From Streptosporangiaceae bacterium (lineage in GTDB: Bacteria > Actinomycetota > Actinomycetes > Streptosporangiales > Streptosporangiaceae), in the NCBI GenBank assembly GCA_030040475.1, contig JASHTQ010000063.1, positions 1 through 7,210 of the forward strand: a stretch of DNA of 7,210 nucleotides, in the 5' to 3' direction. How positions within the stretch are numbered: the first letter of the stretch is position 1; every line of letters starts with the position of its first letter. Below are positions 1 through 5,475 of this stretch, piece after piece. Made by a program: the position numbers and the translations under genes. The notes beneath the pieces were generated by a model, which was given only the letters and a program-made list of their open reading frames with translations, ran no database searches and was not told where the DNA came from.

Positions 1-107
1 CCGCGGGGGCGCCCGGCGCGGTGCCTGCCGCGGTGCCCGCCGGGGCGCCGGGGGTGACCGGGGTCGCCCGGGCCCGCGGTGACGAGGGAGGAGATGACCG
101 GCCGTGA
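1..107 (+). CDS. C-terminal end of an unidentified upstream protein (partial)
   Basis: The frame whose first full codon begins at base 3 stays open from the left edge to a TGA at 105-107. Its third codon positions are almost all G or C until the ribosome-binding stretch. The translated tail is Ala/Pro/Gly/Val-rich and ends in a short acidic stretch (DEGGDD) followed by RP, which looks like a disordered C-terminus. The stop overlaps the GTG start of the next gene as GTGA, an arrangement typical of translationally coupled genes in one operon. The other two forward frames stop at 55-57 and 80-82. No function can be assigned because no domain is inside the window. It may also be non-coding GC-rich DNA. 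Confidence 0.42.
   Translation, partial: AGAPGAVPAAVPAGAPGVTGVARARGDEGGDDRP
84..93 (+). promoter_or_regulatory. Ribosome binding site deciding the GTG start at 104
   Basis: The purine run GAGGGAGGAG ends 10 nt before GTG 104. In the frame of the kinase-like gene a TGA lies at 95-97, so GTG 104 is the first possible start. The ATG at 94-96 is in another frame and stops after five codons. Confidence 0.6.
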
Positions 108-793
108 CTGAGGTCCCGTCCGAGCCCGTACGCCTGATCACCGTGTCGGCGTCCTACGGCGCGGGCGGCAGCGTGGTCGCCCCGGCCCTGGCGGAGCGGC
201 TCGGCCTGCCCTTCCTGCAGCGCGTCACCACCTCGGAGGGCCACCCCGCGCCGCCGGGGCCGTGCGACGAGCAGATGACGGCCGAGGAGGTCAAGGCCAC
301 CCCGGTGCACCGGCTGCTGGCCTCGTTCACCCAGGCGATGCCGGCCGGACCCACCCAGTCCCCGCCGTCCACCCATCACCAGGACCACAGCCTGCGCAGC
401 CATGGGGAGGCCGGCATCCAGCGCCTGCTCGCCGGCGACGGCGGCGGGGTGATCCTGGGCCGGGCGGCGGCGGTCGTGCTCGGCAAGGACCGCGGGTATC
501 ACGTCCGGCTGGACGGCCCGCCCGAGCGCCGGGTCGCGCAGGGCGCCGTGATCGAGGGCATCGGCGAGCAGGAGGCCCGGGCGCGCCTGCGCGCGGCGGA
601 CAAGGCGCGCACCGCCTACGTCCGCCGCCTGTACCGCACGGACCCGGCCGACCCGTCCCTGTACCACCTGGTGATCGACTCCACCGCGATACCGCTGGAC
701 ACGGTCGTCGAGCTCATCCTGGCCGCCGTCCGCGCCGCGGCGCCTGCCCCGCAGCCGCTGCCAGGCGCGGCGGCGGCCACCGGTCAGCGGTGA
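104..793 (+). CDS. Cytidylate kinase-like family protein
   Basis: This 229-residue protein resembles the cytidylate kinase-like family, which is related to (d)CMP kinases that transfer phosphate from ATP to a nucleoside monophosphate in the cytoplasm. Residues 11-40 (LITVSASYGAGG, then ALAERLGLPF) match the family's N-terminal strand, its glycine-rich degenerate P-loop and the following helix. VILGRAAAVVL at 116-126 and HVRLDGPPERRV at 133-144 match the core strand and Arg-bearing NMP/lid segments. DKARTAYVRRLY at 167-178 followed by LYHLVIDS at 186-193 is the usual C-terminal signature. The P-loop lacks the Walker A lysine, which is normal in this family, so the true substrate is uncertain. 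The stretch at 45-100 is Pro/His-rich and probably a loop. GTG 104 is the only reasonable start. The last codons and the stop lie inside the first unit of a 20-bp tandem repeat. Confidence 0.85.
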   Translation: MTEVPSEPVRLITVSASYGAGGSVVAPALAERLGLPFLQRVTTSEGHPAPPGPCDEQMTAEEVKATPVHRLLASFTQAMPAGPTQSPPSTHHQDHSLRSHGEAGIQRLLAGDGGGVILGRAAAVVLGKDRGYHVRLDGPPERRVAQGAVIEGIGEQEARARLRAADKARTAYVRRLYRTDPADPSLYHLVIDSTAIPLDTVVELILAAVRAAAPAPQPLPGAAAATGQR

Positions 794-870
794 CGGCCAG
801 CGGTCAGCGGTGACGGGCAGCGGTCAGCGGTGACGGGCAGCGGTCAGCGGTGACGGGCAGCGGTAAGCAG
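781..870 (+). repeat. 20-bp tandem repeat, four units plus a partial fifth
   Basis: Units begin at 781, 801, 821 and 841. The last three are identical (CGGTCAGCGGTGACGGGCAG) and the first differs at one base. A partial unit with one change follows at 861. Each unit holds the inverted repeat GTCA-GCGG-TGAC, for example at 783-794. Because 20 is not a multiple of three, the TGAs at 791, 811 and 831 fall in all three forward frames, and the TCAs at 784, 804 and 824 stop all three reverse frames. The repeat supplies the stop codon of the kinase-like gene and lies just upstream of the first sigma-factor gene. Confidence 0.93.
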
Positions 871-884
871 CCGCCCGGGCAGAT

Positions 885-916
885 CGGACTTTCGCTTATA
901 TTTCGCTCTTAGTCCG
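885..916 (+). promoter_or_regulatory. AT-rich promoter/operator candidate for the first sigma-factor operon
   Basis: This short AT-rich island lies in otherwise very GC-rich DNA. A TATATT at 897-902 could serve as a -10 box. It sits between two direct copies of TTTCGCT (890-896 and 901-907), 11 bp apart, about one helical turn. The island is bracketed by the inverted arms CGGACT (885-890) and AGTCCG (911-916). No convincing -35 box is visible, so the promoter class is unknown. The position, 25-55 bp before the possible starts of the sigma gene, supports a regulatory role. Confidence 0.4.
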
Positions 917-941
917 CAGGCCGTTGTCCGGATGTCTCATC

Positions 942-1643
942 ATGTGGTGGGTGAAAAGGCCGACGGACTCGAAGCTCGGGTCGGAACTCGGGTCCGGCTC
1001 CGGGCCGGGGCTCGGGTCCGGGCTTGGCGGGGCCGATTTGGCTGCGGCGGTGGTCCGGGCGCAGCGGGGCGACCCGGAGGCGTTCCGCGCGCTGTACCGC
1101 GACGCCCAGCCCCGGCTGCTGCGCTACCTGCACGCGCTGGTCGGCGACGACGCCGAGGACGTCGCCTCGGAGACCTGGCTCCAGGTGACCCGCGACCTGG
1201 CCGGATTCGCCGGCGACTACGACGGCTTCCGCGGCTGGATCGCCACCATCGCCAGGCACCGCGCCATGGACCACCTGCGCCGCCACGCCCGCCGGCCGCC
1301 GGCCATTCCGGTCCCCGCCGAGTACCTGGCGGACCGGGCCGCCGGCGATGACACCGCCGAGGGCGCTATGGAATCGGTGTCCACCGGCGCCGCGCTGGCC
1401 CTGATCGCCACCCTGCCCGCCGACCAGGCCGAGGCCGTCCTGCTCCGCACCGTCCTCGGCCTCGACGCCCGCAGCGCCGCGGCGGTCCTCGGCAAGCGGC
1501 CAGGCGCCGTCCGCACCGCCGCCTACCGCGGACTGCGTACCCTTGCCAAGCATCTGGAGCAAGCAGGAAAGGGCCAGCTAGGAGGTACCGGGGCTGCGGG
1601 AGTGACAGAACCAAGGGAGTTGACGCTGAAGGACATGAGATGA
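942..1643 (+). CDS. ECF-type RNA polymerase sigma-70 family factor (copy 1)
   Basis: An alternative sigma factor of about 233 residues, expected to bind core RNA polymerase and direct it to a small promoter set. Counting from ATG 942, region 2 spans about 48-117: FRALYRDAQPRLLRYL, the DAEDVASETWLQV core-binding helix, and FRGWIATIARHRAMDHLRR, which covers the -10 recognition helices. A Pro-rich linker at 118-148 leads to region 4 at about 149-206, with LPADQAEAVLLR, LGLDARSAAAVLGKRPGAVRTAAYRGLRTL as the helix-turn-helix. The first 30 residues are a Gly/Ser/Leu low-complexity tail encoded by repeated CTCGGGTC-like DNA. The start is uncertain: TTG 924, ATG 942 and GTG 951 are all in frame and none has a strong ribosome site. 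The tail ends GVTEPRELTLKDMR. Its TGA overlaps the next ATG as ATGA, so the downstream membrane protein is probably co-translated and acts as its partner. Confidence 0.88.
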   Translation: MWWVKRPTDSKLGSELGSGSGPGLGSGLGGADLAAAVVRAQRGDPEAFRALYRDAQPRLLRYLHALVGDDAEDVASETWLQVTRDLAGFAGDYDGFRGWIATIARHRAMDHLRRHARRPPAIPVPAEYLADRAAGDDTAEGAMESVSTGAALALIATLPADQAEAVLLRTVLGLDARSAAAVLGKRPGAVRTAAYRGLRTLAKHLEQAGKGQLGGTGAAGVTEPRELTLKDMR

Positions 1644-2935
1644 ACACACGCCATCCCTCCAGGATCAGCCGGAAGGCCGCCGAGCAGTTGCTCGACGACG
1701 CGGCCGGGTCCTCGGCCGCCGCGGGCCCCGAGGCCCAGGAACAGCTTGCTCGCGTCCTCGCCGCCGCCGCGGCGCCGGGGCGCCCGGACGAGCTGGCGGG
1801 CGAGCAGATGGCTGTGGCCGCGTTCGAGGCGCATCATCTCGATCCCGATGCCACTCCGCAAAGAGGACAAATGATCAAGTCCCCACTGGCCAGGTTCCTG
1901 ACTGGCAAGATACTCATCGCGTCGCTGGCCGTCGGTGCCACCGGAGGCGTGGCGCTCGCCGCGACCACCGGCACCTTCTCCGGCTCCGGATCGGCCCAGG
2001 CGAGCCCGGGGGTCAGCGCAACCGGCGGCCCGCTCGCGCCGACGCCCAACCCGACCGTGACCGACCCGTTCGCGCCGCCCTCGCCGACGGCCTCCGCCGG
2101 ATCGTCGGCGTCGGCTTCGGCCGCCGCCTCCGGGTCGGCCTCGGCGGCCGCGGTGAACCTGCCGCAAACCGCCTCGGGCCTGTGCGAGGCGCTGGTGTCC
2201 GACATCGCGTCGGGCAGCACGAGCGCCAGCGCGAGCGCGACGCTCAGCACGTCCGCCAAGGAGAAGGCGCTGGCGAGCGGCGCGGCTGGGCAGGTGCTCA
2301 GCGGCACTTCCGAGTTCTCCTCGCTGACCGCGACCGCGCAGTCCAACGTCGCCGTTCCCGACCTGTGCGCGCTGCTGCTCGACCTGCCGCAGCTCCCGCA
2401 GCCGAGCGACCTGGCCAAGCTGCCGAGCTCGGTGCTGGCCGAGGTGCCCACCTCGGAGCTGACCACGGTGATCACCACGCTGCCGAGCTCGACCCTGTCG
2501 GCTGTCCTGGACGAGCTGCCGGTCTCCACCGTGTCCTCGGTGCTGACCAACCTGTCCAGCTCGGGGCTGTCCCAGGTGCTGACCGCGCTGCCGACGTCCA
2601 GCCTGTCCCAGGTGCTGACCGAGCTGCCCACCTCGGCGCTGTCCGAGGTGCTCACCACGCTGCCGAGCTCGGCGCTGTCGCAGATCCTGACCGCGCTGCC
2701 CACCTCGGCGGTGTCCCAGCTGCTGACCGAGCTGCCCAGCTCGGTGCTGAACCAGGTGCTCAGCGCCCTGCCCACCTCGGCGCTGTCCCAGATCCTCACC
2801 GAGCTGCCCAAGTCGGTCGTGTCCCAGCTGCTCAGCGAGCTGCCGACGGCGGCGCTTTCACAGCTGCTTTCCGGGCTGCCGAGTTCCGTCCTGTCCTTGC
2901 TGCCGACCTCACTGCTGTCGCAGCTCGGGCTGTAG
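1640..2935 (+). CDS. Single-pass membrane protein with C-terminal 12-residue repeats; probable partner (anti-sigma/sensor) of the sigma factor
   Basis: No named family can be assigned to this 431-residue protein. ATG 1640 overlaps the sigma stop, and GAAGGA at 1628-1633 is a good ribosome site. Residues 1-89 are a hydrophilic, probably cytoplasmic part with a helical segment (RKAAEQLLDDAA) and a basic pre-membrane stretch (MIKSPLARFLTGK). Residues about 90-110 form a membrane segment (ILIASLAVGATGGVALAATTG). Residues 111-175 are a Ser/Ala/Pro-rich linker. Residues 178-250 hold a cysteine pair (C182, C243) with small hydrophobic helices between. From 261 to the end the protein is made of Leu/Ser-rich repeats. 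The layout, with a short inner part, one membrane segment, an outer domain and coupling to an ECF gene, fits a membrane anti-sigma factor or its sensor. I see no zinc-binding HxxxCxxC anti-sigma motif. The role is inferred from context. Confidence 0.82.
   Translation: MNTRHPSRISRKAAEQLLDDAAGSSAAAGPEAQEQLARVLAAAAAPGRPDELAGEQMAVAAFEAHHLDPDATPQRGQMIKSPLARFLTGKILIASLAVGATGGVALAATTGTFSGSGSAQASPGVSATGGPLAPTPNPTVTDPFAPPSPTASAGSSASASAAASGSASAAAVNLPQTASGLCEALVSDIASGSTSASASATLSTSAKEKALASGAAGQVLSGTSEFSSLTATAQSNVAVPDLCALLLDLPQLPQPSDLAKLPSSVLAEVPTSELTTVITTLPSSTLSAVLDELPVSTVSSVLTNLSSSGLSQVLTALPTSSLSQVLTELPTSALSEVLTTLPSSALSQILTALPTSAVSQLLTELPSSVLNQVLSALPTSALSQILTELPKSVVSQLLSELPTAALSQLLSGLPSSVLSLLPTSLLSQLGL
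2447..2878 (+). repeat. Twelve in-frame 36-bp repeats encoding 12-residue units
   Basis: Residues 270-413 of the membrane protein divide into exactly twelve 12-mers with the consensus P-[TS]-S-x-[LV]-S-x-[VLI]-L-[TS]-x-L. Examples are PTSALSEVLTTL, PSSALSQILTAL and PTSAVSQLLTEL. An 8-residue unit stands before the array (PSSVLAEV, 262-269) and another after it (PSSVLSLL, 414-421), and a final PTSLLSQLGL closes the protein. Hydrophobic residues at positions 4/5, 8/9 and 12 and a Pro-[ST]-Ser start suggest a short capped amphipathic helix per unit. DNA identity between units is high but incomplete, with changes mainly keeping the pattern, so the array looks maintained by selection. Confidence 0.9.
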
Positions 2936-2954
2936 CAACCCAGCAAAGGGGGGC

Positions 2955-2993
2955 ACGGGCGGGACGATGTGGCAGGGGCATCGTCCCGCCCGT
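2955..2993 (+). terminator. Hairpin terminator after the sigma/membrane-protein operon
   Basis: A perfect 15-bp stem is formed by ACGGGCGGGACGATG (2955-2969) and its reverse complement (2979-2993), with a 9-nt loop. It begins 20 bp after the stop codon at 2935. The strong GC stem with only a weak T-run downstream (TTGGCTTAT) is common for terminators in high-GC actinobacteria. Confidence 0.78.
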
Positions 2994-3033
2994 TGGCTTA
3001 TCCATGTGCAGGCACGCGGCACCGTCGGCCGGC

Positions 3034-3090
3034 GTAATGAAACCCCGGATTCACGACCTCCCAGGGTCATGAAACCGGGGTCTCATGACC
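3034..3090 (+). promoter_or_regulatory. Pair of related dyad-symmetric sites, possible double operator
   Basis: The right site is a palindrome with 8-bp arms GGTCATGA (3065-3072) and TCATGACC (3083-3090) and inner ACC/GGT. The left site (3034-3057) is a weaker version, matching the right one at 18 of 24 positions (GTAATGA, AACC, GG, TCACGAC). The centres are 32 bp apart, about three helical turns, so a protein could bind both on one face of the DNA. They lie after the terminator at 2955-2993 and before the small gene and second sigma gene, where a promoter would be expected. Confidence 0.5.
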
Positions 3091-3126
3091 GTAGCGGTGG
3101 CGCCGGGACCAGGAGAATCAAACATT

Positions 3127-3139
3127 TCTCGCGACGAGA
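3127..3139 (+). promoter_or_regulatory. Short inverted repeat in the leader of the second sigma region
   Basis: TCTCG (3127-3131) and CGAGA (3135-3139) flank a 3-nt centre in the AT-richer stretch 3116-3150. It could be part of an operator or a small hairpin near a promoter. No clear -35/-10 pair was found here, so this is a weak call. Confidence 0.22.
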
Positions 3140-3174
3140 GCGACAAAATGGGCCACCGTGGCGCTGAGCTAGGT

Positions 3175-3444
3175 ATGACGACATGCCGGACCCCAGACTC
3201 TGGCGGTATCCCTGGCTCGCCCGCCCGCCCCGCCGCCCCGGCCGACAAGGCACGGCCCGATAAGACCCGGTCCGATAAGACCCGGTCCGATCGGCCACGG
3301 CCCGAGCAGCCGCGGCCGCGCCACGGCCAGCCCGTCCCCCCGCTGCCGGGACGGGGAGGGGCGGCTCCCGCGGTCAGCCGGGCCAGGCCGGCTGTCGCCC
3401 CCGAGATCCTGCGCCGAGTCCGTGATGGCCTGATGAGGCTGTAG
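3175..3444 (+). CDS. Possible small basic, proline-rich hypothetical protein
   Basis: An open frame that from ATG 3175 gives 89 residues. In-frame ATGs at 3148 and 3085 are alternatives, but 3085 lies inside the palindrome at 3065-3090 and is unlikely. I do not recognise a family. The centre has five 15-bp repeat units (3244-3318) encoding DKARP, DKTRS, DKTRS, DRPRP and EQPRP. The period preserves the frame, and the diverged units still give similar residues, which favours real coding. The C-terminus APEILRRVRDGLMRL looks like a short amphipathic helix. The stop is 4 bp before the second sigma start, so it could be the first gene of that operon. The ribosome site is weak (GAGCTAGG just before 3175). 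If it is not a gene, 2936-3448 is a non-coding region holding the terminator, the dyads and these repeats. Confidence 0.42.
   Translation: MTTCRTPDSGGIPGSPARPAAPADKARPDKTRSDKTRSDRPRPEQPRPRHGQPVPPLPGRGGAAPAVSRARPAVAPEILRRVRDGLMRL
3244..3318 (+). repeat. Degenerate 15-bp tandem repeat, five units
   Basis: Units start at 3244, 3259, 3274, 3289 and 3304. The second and third are identical (GATAAGACCCGGTCC), and the others keep GA-N3-G...CGG with several changes. In the frame of the small gene at 3175-3444 each unit encodes a charged pentapeptide of the DK[AT]R[PS] type. Confidence 0.8.
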
Positions 3445-3448
3445 GCCG

Positions 3449-4126
3449 ATGGGACGATCGGTCGACACGTCAGCTGATTGTTCTATTCGGGGGATTCAGG
3501 CGGATCCGGACGGGACGGATCCGGATGAGGCGGGGCTGGACGCTGGATTGGGCGGTGCCGTCACGGCGGCCCAGCGCGGTGACTCGGCGGCGTTCCGCGC
3601 CGTGTACCGCGACGCCCAGCCCCGCCTGCTGCGCTACCTGCACGCGCTGGTCGGCGACGACGCCGAGGACGTCGCGTCGGAAACCTGGCTCCAGGTCACC
3701 CGCGACCTGGCCGCCTTCACCGGCGACTACGACCACTTCCGCGGCTGGATCGCCACCATCGCCAGGCACCGCGCGCTGGACCACCTCCGCCACCAGGCCC
3801 GCAAGCCGCCCGCGCTGCCCGTCCCGCACGAGGACCTCGCCACCAGGCCCGCCTCCGACGACACCGCCGAGGGCGCCCTGGAGGCCCTGTCCACCACCGC
3901 CGCCCTCGCCCTCATCAACAGCCTGCCCGCCGACCAGGCCGAGGCCGTCCTGCTCCGCGCCGTCCTCGGCCTCGACACCGCCACCGCGGCCGAGGTCCTC
4001 GGCAAGCGATCCGGCGCCGTCCGCACCGCCGCCTACCGCGGCCTGCGCACCCTCGCCAAGCGGCTGGACGCCGGCCTGCCCGGGCTCACAGGTGATAGGC
4101 GTACTCGCGGTATTCCCAGTCGGTGA
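3449..4126 (+). CDS. ECF-type RNA polymerase sigma-70 family factor (copy 2, no coupled partner)
   Basis: This 225-residue paralogue of the sigma factor at 942-1643 has the same two DNA/core-binding regions. Region 2 holds FRAVYRDAQPRLLRYL, DAEDVASETWLQV and FRGWIATIARHRALDHLRH. Region 4 holds LPADQAEAVLLR, LGLDTATAAEVLGKRSGAVRTAAYRGL. By hand count 131 of 159 core residues match copy 1, and the DNA aligns without gaps from 1081 on 3591, including 50 identical bases (1116-1165 and 3626-3675). The N-terminal tail differs: it is acidic with a repeated DPD motif. ATG 3449 is the only start before region 2, with GATGAGG at 3432-3438 as ribosome site. The C-terminus (GLTGDRRTRGIPSR) replaces copy 1's GVTEPRELTLKDMR and is encoded antisense to the glutamine synthetase gene's last codons, a 41-nt tail-to-tail overlap. 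There is no coupled membrane protein. Confidence 0.87.
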   Translation: MGRSVDTSADCSIRGIQADPDGTDPDEAGLDAGLGGAVTAAQRGDSAAFRAVYRDAQPRLLRYLHALVGDDAEDVASETWLQVTRDLAAFTGDYDHFRGWIATIARHRALDHLRHQARKPPALPVPHEDLATRPASDDTAEGALEALSTTAALALINSLPADQAEAVLLRAVLGLDTATAAEVLGKRSGAVRTAAYRGLRTLAKRLDAGLPGLTGDRRTRGIPSR

Positions 4127-5435
4127 CGAAGCGCTCGAAACGCTCGATCTCGTTGCGCTTGTAGGCGACGAACGAGGTCACGAAGTAGTCGCCGAGCACG
4201 TCGGCGAGCGCCTCGTCGGCCTCCAGGGCATCGAGCGCCGCGGGCAGCCGCATCGGCAGGATCGCCGAACGCTCCGGGTCGTACCCGTACCCCTCAAGCT
4301 TGGCCGGGGGCTCGGCCTTGTCCTCGATGCCGAGGCAGACGGCCGCGCCGACGGCGGCCAGCGCAAGGTACGGGTTCGCGGTGGCGTCGCCGAGGCGGAC
4401 CTCCATCCGCGCCCCAGGACCGCGCTCCGGCGGCACCCGCACCATCGCGCTGCGGTTGTCCAGGCCCCAGTCGATCAGCCAGGGCGCCAGCGTGTCCGGG
4501 CCGAACCGCTTGTAGGAGTTGATCGTCGGGTTGAGCAGCGCGCTCAGCGCGGGCGCGTGCGCGAGCACCCCGCCGATCGCGTGCCGCCCGATGCTCGACA
4601 GGCCGTCGGCGCCCGACTCGTCGCCGAACACGTTCTGCCCGGACTCGCCCTCCACCGAGACGTGCACGTGGAACCCGGACCCGCCCTCGTCGTTGAACGG
4701 CTTGGCCATGAACGTGGCCATCAGGTCGCGGTGCCGCGCGATCTCCTGCACCGCCGACTTGAGCCGGAACGCACGGTCGGCCGCGTCCAGCATGCCGGAA
4801 TGCCCGAGGTTGATCTCGAACTGGCCGGGCGAGAACTCGTGGTTCGCCGCGGTCACCTTGAGGCCGGCGTCGCGCAACTGGCGCAGCATGTGCAGCAGCA
4901 GCCCCTGCGGGTCGCCCTTGTGCCCGACGATGTAGACGTTGCCTGGGTCGTCCGCGTAGCGGTGCCAGGCGCCGTCGGGACCCTGCTGGCACAGGTAGAA
5001 CTCGAGCTCGGGACCGCAGGTCAGCCAGTAGCCGAGGCCCTCGAGGCGGCTGGCGACCCGCCTGGTGACTGTCCGCGGCGCCTCCGGGGCGGGCGCGCCG
5101 TCGGCGGTGTAGGCGTCGCCCAGGCACCAGGCCGCGTTCGGCTCCCACGGCAGCGAGGTGAGCGTGGACAGGTCCGGCCGCACCGTGATGTCCGGCAGCC
5201 CCTGCTCGAGGCCGCCCTGCACCGGCACCACGTCCCCCATCGGCGAGGTGTGGTAGACCGCGCGGCAGAACGCCAGGCCGTGCTCGAGCGCGGCGGGCAG
5301 CACGTCGAGCAGCACGTCGCGGCCGCGGTCCACGCCGATCAGATCGGGGAACGACACCCGTACCACGTCGACGCCTTCGGCGCGCAGCCGCTCGCCCACG
5401 GCGGCGTCCCATCCGGCGTCTTCCGGGTTCGGCAC
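4086..5435 (-). CDS. Glutamine synthetase family protein (GSI-like gamma-glutamyl ligase)
   Basis: This 449-residue protein has the full glutamine synthetase fold, an ATP-dependent ligase joining glutamate to ammonia or an amine. The N-terminal beta-grasp part (about 15-110) is followed by the catalytic motifs: GPELEFY (141-147, E143/E145 metal ligands), NHEFSPGQFEINL (198-210, E200/E207), MAKPFNDEGGSGFHVHVS (243-260, H256), LNPTINSYKRF (301-311), NRSAMVRVP (327-335), and MEVRLGDATANPYLA (344-358, E345/R347). The canonical NLYDLPPE adenylylation loop is not conserved; GYGYDPERSAI stands near it. This suggests a paralogue acting on an amine rather than the main ammonia-assimilating enzyme, as known for GlnA-like gamma-glutamylpolyamine or -ethanolamine ligases. 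GTG 5435 is the first start after an in-frame TAG. The gene is divergent from a decarboxylase/aldehyde dehydrogenase operon, which supports a catabolic role. The substrate is unknown. Confidence 0.92.
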   Translation of the reverse strand: MPNPEDAGWDAAVGERLRAEGVDVVRVSFPDLIGVDRGRDVLLDVLPAALEHGLAFCRAVYHTSPMGDVVPVQGGLEQGLPDITVRPDLSTLTSLPWEPNAAWCLGDAYTADGAPAPEAPRTVTRRVASRLEGLGYWLTCGPELEFYLCQQGPDGAWHRYADDPGNVYIVGHKGDPQGLLLHMLRQLRDAGLKVTAANHEFSPGQFEINLGHSGMLDAADRAFRLKSAVQEIARHRDLMATFMAKPFNDEGGSGFHVHVSVEGESGQNVFGDESGADGLSSIGRHAIGGVLAHAPALSALLNPTINSYKRFGPDTLAPWLIDWGLDNRSAMVRVPPERGPGARMEVRLGDATANPYLALAAVGAAVCLGIEDKAEPPAKLEGYGYDPERSAILPMRLPAALDALEADEALADVLGDYFVTSFVAYKRNEIERFERFVTDWEYREYAYHL

Positions 5436-5441
5436 GGCGAC

Positions 5442-5471
5442 ATGCTAGCATCGCAACTCGTATGGATACAA
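5442..5471 (-). promoter_or_regulatory. Promoter for a leaderless glutamine synthetase-family mRNA
   Basis: Read on the minus strand, TTGTAT (5471-5466) and TAGCAT (5447-5442) are separated by 18 bp. The TAGCAT fits the TANNNT -10 pattern and ends 6 bp before the GTG start at 5435. That spacing places the transcription start at or next to the start codon. It fits the absence of a Shine-Dalgarno sequence and the leaderless genes common in actinobacteria. This is a prediction from spacing and motif only. Confidence 0.5.
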
Positions 5472-5475
5472 ACGA
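5442..5475. promoter_or_regulatory. Overlapping palindromes in the divergent intergenic region
   Basis: The 52-bp gap between the two divergent genes contains a perfect 10-bp palindrome, ATGCTAGCAT (5442-5451). It also contains a near-palindrome, TCGTAT-GG-ATACAA (5458-5471), with one mismatched pair. The second resembles the inverted half-sites bound by GntR-type regulators, but the family cannot be fixed. It covers the predicted -35 of the ligase gene and lies just upstream of the decarboxylase start, so one regulator could control both directions. Confidence 0.45.

Noticed and set aside
932..1351. ATG 932 frame at the start of the first sigma gene
   Set aside because: This frame gives an Arg/Pro/Ala-rich product and ends early. 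The sigma domains are in the frame of ATG 942.
2447..2878. 36-bp periodic repeats, considered as a CRISPR array
   Set aside because: The units are contiguous without spacers, diverge in a codon-aware way, and lie inside a complete reading frame.
1834..2946. A 370-codon minus-strand open frame with Ser/Val repeats
   Set aside because: Its repeats are only the antisense reading of the 36-bp coding repeats of the membrane protein. The plus-strand frame has coupling to the sigma gene, a ribosome site and a membrane segment.
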